Shown: in pieces, positions 18,499 through 27,721 of the stretch
Layout: each line of letters starts with the position of its first letter
How positions within the stretch are numbered: position 1 is the first letter of the stretch
Source: Mesostigma viride
Taxonomy: Eukaryota; Streptophyta; Mesostigmatophyceae; Mesostigmatales; Mesostigmataceae
Direction of reading: 5' to 3'
Assembly: GCA_009746045.1 (NCBI GenBank)
Contig: RPFO01000114.1
Coordinates: 1,826,411 to 1,865,910 of the forward strand
Length of the DNA stretch: 39,500 nt
The notes under the pieces: generated by a model
The model's input: the letters and a program-made list of their open reading frames with translations, nothing else
Told to the model about the DNA's origin: nothing
Database searches by the model: none
Program-made: the position numbers and the translations under genes

Positions 18499-19006
18499 TT
18501 GTTATGCCATGCTCACATGGGTCTTATTGCACCCACAGATTGCCGGATCGTTAGCGTGTCCGTTTAGCTAGCGCGCCCGAGTGCAGCTGTGGCATGCCTT
18601 AGGCATGAAGGAGACGTCAGCCTACCTATGGTATTGCACTGGTTGTATTGCACCCACAGTGTTGCGCCCCGGCACCATGCCGTGGAGAGAGCGCTCTGTG
18701 GCCTAGCTGCCCACCTGCGGCAGTGAGAGAAGCTAGGGCGCCCTCCCTCCTTCTCACTGTGTATATAGGGTTGAAGGTTCCTTTACTCTGTATTGGCACC
18801 CACGTGACGCAGTCACGTGCTTATTAATTAATTATTAATTAATGAAGGAGACTGGGGGTCTCTGCCCTCTCTCCTGTTGTGCACACACAGGGATTAAAAG
18901 CACTTCGGTGCTCCGTGACTCCCCAACGGGAGCACGTGTTTAATTAATTAATTAATTAATTAATTAATTAATTAATTAATTAATTAATTAATTAATTAAT
19001 TAATTA
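18499..19006 (+). mobile_element. Short TTAA-tailed retroelement B, 12-bp TSD (contains element A)
   Basis: The 12-mer ATGGGACACTCC flanks the segment at 18487-18498 and 19007-19018. At the right end a hairpin (CGTG-A-CTCCC-CAAC-GGGAG-CACG, about 18915-18937) is followed by a (TTAA)n tail of about 70 bp. A simple-sequence 3' tail plus a target-site duplication of this size is the mark of target-primed retrotransposition. There is no coding frame, so it is non-autonomous or a 5'-truncated copy. Element A is inserted within it; without A the body would be about 270 bp. Confidence 0.7.
18616..18841 (+). mobile_element. Short TTAA-tailed retroelement A nested in B, 11-bp TSD
   Basis: The 11-mer ATGAAGGAGAC occurs at 18605-18615 and 18842-18852, on either side of a 226-bp segment. 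The segment ends in the perfect hairpin CACGTGACGCAGTCACGTG (8-bp stem, 3-nt loop) and a TTAATTAATTA-type tail. The same hairpin and tail end a similar-sized element at 35922-36150. No coding frame is present. Confidence 0.65.
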
Positions 19007-19008
19007 AT
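18940..19008. repeat. (TTAA)n simple repeat, 3' tail of element B
   Basis: About 17 perfect TTAA units follow the element B hairpin, directly before its right target-site copy. Confidence 0.9.
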
Positions 19009-19073
19009 GGGACACTCCACACCGCGGAATGAACGAAAACAGCCTAATAACCATTGAATTGAATTGAATTGTA

Positions 19074-19098
19074 ACATAACTCCGTTGGGAGTATATGT
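19074..19098 (-). other. 3' hairpin of the ORF1-only element
   Basis: The plus strand has an inner stem CTCC/GGAG around a GTTG loop and an outer stem ACATA/TATGT, with an A-T pair and one bulged A between them. The same fold is found at 35582-35606, and the last outer pair is A-T here but G-C there. It lies directly before the repeat tail, where LINE reverse transcriptases recognise their RNA. Confidence 0.65.
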
Positions 19099-19475
19099 AG
19101 CACATAGCCCTTGAGAGGGGGGCATATGGCCTATCATACATCCTAAGCTACTTCCTGCAAGGGTGGGGATGTAAAGGACCCTTGCTCTAGGTGCACCAGG
19201 GCACTTGCATCCCCATGATCTTCAAGCTATGCCCAGCGAAGGGGGAGCCTGTCATGGGGGGGAAGATCAGCATAGCTATACAAAAAGCTAGGGCATGGCT
19301 GCTCAGCAGGGAGTTACTCCCTGCATGGGCACTGCATAATTAAATAAAGCTAGGCATCATCTGGAGGGTGGCTCATCATAGGCACACATGTACATGACTA
19401 AAAAGGCTAGGCCTCAGCTGGTATAGTGCCTGTAGTAGGCGGGCATGTACAAGGCCACTGTCTAACTATTCTACA

Positions 19476-20874
19476 CTACTGCTGTATTCCCCTAGGCTGG
19501 GGCTGGAGTTGCTGGGGCCGCGGTGGTCGAGGGGTCGCTTGCCAGGGCTTGTGGCCGACGTAGATGGCCGCCCCCTTCCAGTACACCGGCTGGCCCGCCT
19601 TGGTCTGCCGGAGCTGGAGGTAGGTCGGCCATAGCTCCCGTCGCCGTTGTTGCTGTGCCAGGGTCAAGTCGTCGTCAAGGGTGAAGAGAGTCTTCTCGAG
19701 CCGCTTGCGGCGTCTGAGAAAAGAAATCTTGTCCGCCGGGGTCTTAAAGGTGAGAAGGAGCGGGGGCGGCCCGGCCTTACCCCGCGCGCGGGGAAGGCGG
19801 TGGGCGGCCAGCTCGATCTCACCAGTAAGGCCCATGCGATCAAGGATTTCTCTCTCAAAAGCACGCGCAAGCTTCTCGGAATTCTCACCTTCCTCCATCT
19901 TGAGATTCTTGACAATGACGTTGAGGCTGCGCTTGGCGAGCTCGGCCTCCTCGCGGAGGTCAAGCGTCTGCCGCTGGAGCTGGGCTGCGACGGCGGAGGT
20001 GGTGGAGGTGGTATGTTGCTTAAGCATGTCCGCCCAGGTCGTGATGGGAGGAGCATCGCCGGCCAGGCCAGCCGGGGCTGGCTTGGCGGCAATGTCCTTC
20101 ACTGCCTGGGCGGTGAGGCCTGCTGTGTTCTGCAAGACCTCGATAGCGATTGCATTATCCTTGAGGCGCTGGTCGATGTCGCGGAGCTGGGCGGTGATGG
20201 AGTCGGTGGAGACGGAGGGGGGGGGGGAGGTGGAGGCGAGGAGGGTGGCGGTGGCGGTGGGGATGGTGGGGAGCTCAGCAGCCAGCGTGCCGCCAAGTGC
20301 CGCCACATCTGCGGCAAGAGGGGTCACGTGCTGCTCGAAAGCTTCCTTGAGGAGGGTGCGGATGGAGGCTTAATTCGGAGGGGAAGGGGGGCGGTTTGGG
20401 AGCCCAGATCTCGGATTCGGAGCGTCCAACAAGGGAGCAGAGGGCGAAGCGTTGAAGCTTGGGGCGAGGCATGCGGTGAATGATTGGGAGAGCCTCGGCG
20501 GGGTCGACAAGCTTGCCGTCACCAGGCCAGCGGCCACGGTTGTGGGACGTGAGGTACACGCACAGGGCTAGAAGCGAGGCGTGATTGCCGTAATAAAAGT
20601 CTTCCATAATCCAAGTGGGGCTGCGTTGCCAGAAGCCGGGGCTGTTGACGTCAAAGGAGCGCTCTTCCCAGGGCGGCTCAGCAGAGCGACTGCGCTTAGG
20701 TTCAGGCGATGCTGATGGCGAGGCGAGCCCGGGAGGCTGGGCGAGCACCAGTGCACTACTAGTGTCACCGTTGCCATCTGGGCCGGTGGGCGAAGCTGCA
20801 GCCGAAGCTGCAGGCGTATTTTCATTGCCGAGCGCAGCCGCCAGGCTGCGTTGCGTCGAGAGGCGTTTGCTCAT
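19476..20874 (-). pseudogene. L1-type ORF1 protein (RNA-binding), one frame break
   Basis: Start ATG at 20874. The first 168 codons carry a Ser/Ala/Pro-rich stretch, then SPGFWQRSPTWIMEDFYYGN and PRPKLQRFALCSLVGR. At about 20,370 a one-base shift (GAATTAAG) moves the frame; the remaining 297 codons run to the stop at 19476. That part has a coiled-coil-like stretch (RDIDQRLKDNAIAIEVLQNT) followed by the RRM-like and C-terminal domains of L1 ORF1p (LNVIVKNLK..., EIELAAHRLPR, LLLTFKTPADKISFLRRRK, RRELWPTYLQLRQ). ORF1p is a trimeric nucleic-acid chaperone that coats the element RNA. The family match is recognised from motif order. The single break may be a recent mutation or a sequencing error. 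Confidence 0.75.
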
Positions 20875-21058
20875 CGTATATTGCGTAATAGCGTCGGAAA
20901 ATTATATCAGCATGTGCGTCTTAGAATGACGAAGCGATTGTGATATTCACAGCTGAATTCGGCGCTCATCAAACGTGAAAGTTATGAGCTCCGACAGCCA
21001 TGGCTACCTCGTGGCTCGTGGCTCGTGGCTGTCCTTTTCTTGTCCCTCTAATAACCAT

Positions 21059-22790
21059 GCTGCGCCGCAATTAAAGTCAGCCCGCGTGCGGCGGAGCAAG
21101 ATGTCAGCCATAGCCGGCCCGGGTAAGCGCTACCGAAAGGCGTTGGCCGGTGCCAGTACGACGTCCAGGTCCGCGCCGACCAATTAAGGGGTCTGCTGGC
21201 CCTCCAGGTCCAGGCGGTCCTCCCGGAGCCGGCAGCACTCCTTAAAGAAAGCTGGACAGGGCCCCCATAATAGTTGCCCCGAACTCCTCCAAGACAAAGG
21301 GCACCGGCCACACAATGGTGCCCAACGTCACCATAGGCCGTGAGAGAGCTTGGCCCGCTCAGCCCGATCCGCCGTGTAGCCCGCCTGGATCGAATGCACC
21401 AACCACATGGTGGCTAAGAGCCAAGGGGCGAGCCACAGAAACGACATGCAATGAGCAAGTGCCGGCCGCCTCCCTTAAGTCCAGAACCACGATGTCAGGT
21501 CGGTGGTTGGGGGAGAAGAAAGAAATCCGCGCCGTCCGCATCCTCAGACCGGATGTTCGTGTGGGGGAAATCGGACCGGGCCTGGCGAACACCGCCATCA
21601 GGAGGACAGTGTGCAAGTAAAAGTACCAATTCTGATTCTGTTGGCCACCCGGCCGGCCCATGCATGACACTGAGGCCGGTAGCTAGTGGGTACCAGTACG
21701 TGGGGTCCAAGGCCTGCCCGCAGCTACCACAGGGTGGCGCCCTGTGGAAACGAGATCGAGGTTGCGGGGCAAACAGTCATGGTGCATGTTGCAGCGCCAG
21801 TGCCGGACAGTGGCTGGGCGCCAGGACAAATGGGGGGGCCATCGGGAGAGCGCGGAGATAAGCCGAGCCCATGCACTCCGCAGCGACAGTGAGAACAGAC
21901 ACGCGCGACCCTGGGCGTTAATTGAGGTCATCAAAAAGAGCCATCCAATCCGCCGTGTGCAGAATACCCGCGTAGGTTTTCTGGTGTTTGATTGATCGAT
22001 ATAACGCGGGCAGGGAATGCTGGGGGGGATAGGAGGGCGGCGACCGAGGGAGTGCCCCAGCCGAGGAAGGCGGCGTTGGGCGGCCTGAGAGGGCCGGTGC
22101 GGACGGTAGAGCAGGCCTGCTGGATCTCAGCATAAGCATCCTGGATGGCCGCACGATAAAACGGGGTAGGGGCTAGCTGGCGGCCGGGTCCAAGAGGTCA
22201 GGCGCCGCCGTAGCCAAAAGGGGAAGGAGCCGAGTCCGACAGCTTTCCGCCCACGACTGAGCGACAGAGCCCAAAAACGCCACCGGGGCCCGAGCCGGGC
22301 CAGTAGCTGCATGCGCGGGTCCGTCATGCAGACCGCAGCCGCCCGGCCGCATCCGGCCGGGCATGCAGCGAATTAAGCGATGCGGGTAGAATGAGTGAGC
22401 CGGGAGATCTTGGGGCCACGGGAACTAGATGCGCCAAGCCGGGCGCCGACTGGATGCAGTTCGTCGTGGCCCTCGGCAGCCATGGCCGGATCTGGGTGGC
22501 TGGGGAGCCGTGCCCGGGAGCCACTAATAAACGATCGACGCGACGGGGTGCGCGCAAAACCAGAGAAGCAGCCCCTTGCGGTATGCGAATCATGGAGGCG
22601 AGCAATCAGTGACTGGCAATTAATTAAGACCTCGGCGGTGCGCTCCTCGATGGCGGCATATATCCAGGGCGTCGTCATGACATTAAATCGGGGTTGGGCC
22701 TATACCGGAACGCCGGCCGAGGACGTCCAATTGACCCACGGACTACGAACGGTTCGCGATCCGGCGGAATTAAGCCCAAGCAATCTATAA
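21059..22790 (-). pseudogene. Decayed post-RT C-terminal region of a retroelement
   Basis: No single frame is long, but successive minus-strand frames give pieces in the order seen downstream of reverse transcriptase in many protist retroelements: AYAEIQQACSTVRTGPL, an AFLGWGTPS piece, a zinc-knuckle-like CGSCGQALDP, RPDIVVLDLREAAG, then SIQAGYTADRAERAKLSHG and VPFVLEEFGATIMGALSSFL. At least five frameshifts and several TAA codons (often in AATTAA) interrupt it. The region is GC-rich against AT-rich flanks. The family is inferred from this motif order, recalled rather than searched, so the assignment is tentative. The ORF1-only LINE inserted at its left edge. Confidence 0.4.
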
Positions 22791-23494
22791 GTGGGGGCTG
22801 GTATGACCCAGCGCTTTCAGACGAGAAAACGCCTGTTCTCAGTTAAGCGTACATCCATAATGTCTTCCGTCATTAGTCGACCACGCCCAACGGGTTTCAG
22901 GAGGGGAAAAAAGCTTAGCCTGCTTTTATTGTTACTAGTAAAGACCAGGCTTGAAAATACTCTGAAGCTTACAGGTATGGATCCCAGGGACGTAAAAGGT
23001 TCGTCGTCTCAATTTACCTTAGGACCTTACGACCAATTATACCTTGGGCAAACATCCAAGTGCCTTTTGTAAGACCCGCGCGACCCATGCAAGCTAAGGA
23101 ATAGTTACGGTATCAGGAAGAGACCATACCAACACTAGCTGAAGGCCTAAATGTTAGAACACACCCGGCACTCAAGTCTGCACTACGTTTCCGTGGCCAT
23201 AATAATAAACGGCGGGCTAACTTGACTTCGCGTTCCCTAATAATGCACCCGGTAATATTTTCCTTTTCTCAGAGAAAAATTCCTTTCATGTGCTAGTCAC
23301 GGTGAAGTGCCATTGTGCCATTGTGCCAAGTCCCGTATGCCGGGCAGCATGCACGCCATCGGCCCTGTTTCCCGCGCTAATTCGTGTGCCGGCCCGGCGC
23401 GGCTTGTCTGGGCGCGTCGGATTTTAGTGCGGTATTGGCCCGGACCCCCGCACTCGCCCCCGCACAAGAGATTTCTTCATCCTTGGCCCGAATA
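22791..23494. other. Intergenic stretch, no recognised feature
   Basis: Mixed composition with two short frames (93 and 83 codons) and no motif. It ends with the palindrome at 23495-23512 that abuts the inverted-repeat element. Confidence 0.45.
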
Positions 23495-23573
23495 CTGTAA
23501 GAATTCTTACAGTGTACACCCCCCCACACGTTTAATATTCCCAGGTTTAAGATCATGAGACCCTGGATTATTA

Positions 23574-23696
23574 GGGGCTTTTGACAGATCTGTAAAGTTA
23601 GGGCCCGAAAAATACAGATGGCTAGGCGTATATGCAGATCTGTTTTTTTATTCCAGATCTGTACGTAAACTCCGACGTAATGCCTTTACGTCTTCG
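23574..23696 (+). repeat. Left inner inverted repeat of the DNA element
   Basis: Inverted copy of 26770-26892. CAGATCTG palindromes lie at 23585, 23635 and 23654. Possible transposase-binding region by analogy with other inverted-repeat elements. Confidence 0.85.
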
Positions 23697-24727
23697 GGGG
23701 TCGAGGTGCAGGCCGTGTTCACTTGTTCAGTACCTGGAAGCAAAATTCAGCCATGGCTACTGTACGAAAGCTAGAGGAATGTCAGCCGTATGACCTGCAC
23801 ACGAGGGTAATTAAGAAATCAAGCCGAAGTTAATCCTGCATCTGAGCGAGCAGAATAATTGCAAACACAACAGCAATTGTGCGACAGACCAAACAATATT
23901 GCCGCGTGCACTAGGCTCTGTATTCTGGTCACACCCATGTGCATTTGCTGCATTGGATTAGGCGCCATTACGAACTGAGTCGAGGGAAAACGCGAGGAGC
24001 GCCATCTAAGCAGTTGCTTGTCATGTCTATACGCCCGGGCATCTTATTATCTGTCTACCATGCACGCATTTTCCTTGGACGAATCAAACAGCTTTTGACA
24101 TTTTAATGGCGACATTGAAGTCCGGCCACGACAATATAGCGCTGCTCAGAGCTTCGTTGCCGAGAAAGGTTTAAGATGTGCTTTGTCCGGGCCGATAATG
24201 TAACTCTGCATAGACCCCGGTAGCTTTCAGCATGCGCATATTGCTTGAGGTAAGCGAGCCACGACGCCTGCAGGTGCTCCTGCCGAGGTGGAGACCTCCG
24301 AGAGCACGTGGATTAGGCTCATGCGTCAAAGCAGCATCGACCTTCATTCTCCTGGTGTGGAAGGTCACTTTTCAGGATTAACATATCTGAATGTTGATGG
24401 CCTGTGCATTTTCTGTCAATTGAGCAGCGATTGAAACCATGAGCCATGCAAGTGTAAGGTGCAGAATTCAGTTGATGAACCCAAGCCGGTAATGTGCAGA
24501 ATTGATGAACCCAAGTTATATGTGCAGATGTTTCGTCCCACTGGCTGTGTGCTAGTGCATGAACCGTCTAGGCCCTTGGCGTGTACTCACTTGCTGCAAC
24601 CGTGCCCACAGCTGCTTGTCAATACACGCGGCAGGCACAATGACTTTTGCCGCGAGGTGAAACATTGAACTCCCCCACACCTTGCAGTTTTCACTCTTTG
24701 TTTTCCCTATCCATCCTACCCCCCAGC

Positions 24728-25330
24728 ACACACACATGCACACACACACACACACACGCCCACATACTGCACATGCACACAAATGTTCACACACACACGC
24801 CCACATACTACACATGCACACAAATGTTCACACACACATGCACACACGCACACACATACACACATGCACACACGCACACACGCACACACGCACACACGCA
24901 CACACGCACACATGCACACACGCACACACGCACACACGCACACACGCACACACGCACACACGCACACACGCACACACGCACACACGCACACACGCACACA
25001 CGCACACACGCACACACGCACACACGCACACACGCACACACGCACACACGCACACACGCACACACACACACGCACACACGCACACACGCACACACGCACA
25101 CACGCACACACGCACACACGCACACACGCACACATGCACACACGCACACACGCACACACGCACACATGCACACATGCACACACGCACACACGCACACACG
25201 CACACATGCACACATGCACACATGCACACATGCACACATGCACACATGCACACATGCACACATGCACACACCCACGTGCGCACATGCACGCTAACACATG
25301 CGCACACACTAACACACACATCGTCGTCAG
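24728..25330 (+). repeat. CA-rich array, mainly CACACGCA 8-mers
   Basis: About 600 bp of alternating purine-pyrimidine sequence: an early CACATACTGCACATGCACACAAATGTT block in two copies, then a long CACACGCA array with CACATGCA variants that dominate after 25,200. It gives overlapping His/Thr- and Cys/Val-repeat frames on both strands, which are not genes. It lies in the middle of the inverted-repeat element. Confidence 0.95.
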
Positions 25331-25449
25331 AACACACATGCACACAAATGTGCACACACCCACGAGCACACGTGCACATGCATACAATCCCACACAAACA
25401 CAGGCAGACTTGCACACATGCGCCACATACATTAATCCATCACCAATAA

Positions 25450-26769
25450 ACTGGTTGCTTGGACCCAACGACCTTCTTACTCGCCTGTCCACCCAACGTT
25501 CTGCCCATCCTCCCGCCTGCCCGCCTGCATGTCTGCCACCCGCCTACTGCCCACCCATCTGTCAGCCTGCCTGCCTGCTTGTGTGCATGCCTGCGGGCCT
25601 GCATGTGCACCTGCGCCCATGCACCTGTTATGCCCCCATGGCACGTATATGCAGCCTAGCTAGTTGAGTGTCTCTTCGCACGCGCACATGGGTGGCTACA
25701 TGGGCATTTGCCTGTGTCTTGGGCTGGGGGGTTGGGCTGATTAGTTCAAGAGTGGGCGGGAAGACGGTGGTATAATTGGGTGGGTAGGGACGGAGTGGAT
25801 GGATGATTGGGGGGGCTGGATGCGGGTGGGACTCAAGTTCGTGTAAAGTCCAAAGTTGCCTGTAGCATCAGCAAAAATAAGCGAGAAAGCAGCCTAAATT
25901 CAAGGAGCCTACTTGTTGTAACATGTGCCAAACTGCAATTAATGGTTGCAGGCTCACAAGCTGCCAGCTTCATAACGCAAATGGAATGAATTGCATGGTT
26001 ACAGGACAAGCGTGTGGTTGGAAATCTTACAATGCCTGGCAACGTCTCTTTCATGTGCCCACTGAGAACCGCTGTTCAACACAGGAAGGCTTTGGCAAGC
26101 AACGAGCTTCGGCCAGGGCCTTCATTGCAAGGAAGCGTGTGTGAAGCAATAACGTCAGGATTTACAAGCAGAAACTATACCTAACTTTGCGACCTTCATG
26201 CAGTATGTCATGTGCATGGCTGTGTAGTATGTGCCAACAATCACAACGAAAAAGTGCGAAATTGCAAACATTGCCATGGAAGGGCAGGAGCCACGCACGC
26301 AGCAAATTAAAACGGTTCGTGAACCAATCTGTCGGGCATAAAGGCAGCAAAGTCTGGCCAGCAATAATGCAGTGCGATGCGAGAAAAACTCGGTAACTAT
26401 GAGCAGGCAGGCGCAGCTCGTCCTCAGCAGTGCTATCTAACGTGACGGCGCCTTATTTCCGCGTGCACGGTGCCGAACATGGCACTGGCCTGATTCCAGT
26501 TGCAGCAACGCCAGATGCCTTCCCGTCATAGAGCAGAGGCTTCACGTACCAATCGTAATGCTTCCCGTGATAATGCACTCGCGTCCGAACAAAATGTCGA
26601 GAAAGCAAACAGTCTACACGCGATACAACTGGGCTGCTAGCTTTTCAGGACTGGTTTTACCATGCCTTAAAATTCCATTAGCTTACTTTTAAAACCATGG
26701 CTGACTAATTTTGGCTAATTTGCAGGTATTTGTGCCGCACCGCCCGCATGCATGGCCTGGGACGAGTCT
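25450..26769. other. Inner right part of the DNA element, no gene recognised
   Basis: The remaining frames are under 75 codons and carry no transposase motif. A CTGCC/TGCCTG-rich stretch at 25500-25620 is low complexity. Confidence 0.45.
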
Positions 26770-26892
26770 CGAAGACGTAAGGGCATTACGTCGGAGTTTA
26801 CGTACAGATCTGGAATAAAAAAACAGATCTGCATATACGCCTAGCCATCTGTATTTTTCGGGCCCTAACTTTTCAGATCTGTCAAAAGCCCT
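26770..26892 (-). repeat. Right inner inverted repeat of the DNA element
   Basis: Inverted copy of 23574-23696. The visible differences are a GAAAAG/GTAAAG and a CCCTTACG/CCTTTACG change, plus a boundary base. Confidence 0.85.
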
Positions 26893-27134
26893 TTGAAATT
26901 TCAGGTTTACGATCGCAGGGCTGGTTAAAGTTTTGGGCAAAAAGATCTTAAAGTTGGTACAAAAGCTGCCAAGTCCCGGCCAGTGCCCAGTGTACTCAGG
27001 TATGCCGCATCAGGTTTAAGATCTCCTACAGCTCTCAACTTTGAGATCATCAGCCCTGGATTTGATTTGAGGTTTTAGATCGCAGCCCTGGGTCGGCCGG
27101 ACCCCAATCTTAAACGTGTGTGGGGGGGTGTACA

Positions 27135-27624
27135 GCTGTAGGAGCTTCCGGGAAGGCCAGCGCTATGTATCACAACAGTATTTACTGCTGTTGGGGAGTA
27201 TATCCTTTAGTAAATAGGGGAATATTTACGCGCTTCCAGCTCATGGTTTACCCCGATATGCTTAAATTCGCGATATTTCAGAATTTCCAAGGTATTCTCT
27301 TAACCCGTGCAAGCTATGATCGACTATCAGTTGACCGGGCATTTTTATGATGACATATAAACTCCCTGGGTGACTATTTATTTCATGCACTAAAGAACGG
27401 CCAATGAAAATTTCAGGAACAATCCTGTCTTATGTCGGAATTTTGCATTTTCAGTTTCAGGATCACCTGTGTATTTCTCGTCTTCCAATACTAGATTAGA
27501 AAGGAAAACGAATAATGTTATTCGCGATTTCGTAGTTGAGTAGTCAAACCATGACAGGAAGTCAACATTCATTTTCTCCAGGCTCATAGCCTCGAAGTAG
27601 ACTAGTCACGCAGGCTTACATAAA
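27135..27624 (+). other. Upstream region of the ammonium transporter gene
   Basis: AT-rich, 490 bp from the end of the DNA element to the AMT start codon. No clear TATA box or known nitrogen-response motif was recognised. Any promoter elements must lie here or within the transposon. Confidence 0.4.
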
Positions 27625-27721
27625 ATGGCGGATCATCCCGACCTTGCACTCACTGCCGCACGTGTCAGCCAAGTCGAAGTTGATCTGAACGGTTACTGGA
27701 AGCTATTCGGGGCGACTTACG
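27625..27721 (+). CDS. AMT: AMT exon 1
   Basis: ATG at 27625 (AAAATGG context); 32 codons ([13 protein letters not shown]...YWKLFGATY) plus one base, then GTGAGT (phase 1). No earlier in-frame ATG with family sequence is seen, and the length before TM1 is normal for AMTs. Confidence 0.8.

Larger units (their letters stand above)
19055..21047 (-). mobile_element. ORF1-only LINE-like element, 11-bp TSD
   Basis: CTAATAACCAT flanks the element at 19044-19054 and 21048-21058. On the minus strand it reads: about 170 bp of 5' leader, a long frame for an L1-type ORF1 protein (20874-19476), about 400 bp of 3' UTR, a hairpin (19074-19098) and a short tail of CAATT repeats next to the left target-site copy. 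No reverse transcriptase or endonuclease frame lies between ORF1 and the 3' end, although both ends of the insertion appear intact. This resembles the 'half-L1' (HAL1) design known in mammals. The alternative is an internally deleted copy of a normal LINE. Confidence 0.7.
23513..27134. mobile_element. Non-autonomous DNA transposon-like element with inverted-repeat ends
   Basis: The left end TGTACACCCCCCCACACGTTTAA is matched in inverted orientation at the right end (27112-27134; the right copy has one extra AC). Further in, 23574-23696 and 26770-26892 are inverted copies with only a few mismatches in about 123 bp; each has three CAGATCTG palindromes. The right arm carries about 180 bp of extra sequence between the outer and inner repeats, with several GATCTTAAACC-like subterminal motifs. 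No frame inside resembles a transposase. The middle is dominated by a CA-rich array. No clear target-site duplication was found, so the exact ends and superfamily are open. An 18-bp palindrome, CTGTAAGAATTCTTACAG, sits immediately outside the left end. Confidence 0.7.

Noticed and set aside
22395-22790. 131-codon plus-strand frame in the GC-rich region
   Set aside because: Minus-strand pieces in the same region follow the motif order of retroelement C-terminal sequences, while the plus frame has no recognisable motif.
23495-23512. Palindrome CTGTAAGAATTCTTACAG as a transcription terminator
   Set aside because: No T run and no gene ends here; its position against the inverted-repeat element suggests a target or end feature instead.
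24647-25667. His/Thr and Cys/Val repeat frames on both strands
   Set aside because: By-products of the CACACGCA array in the inverted-repeat element.
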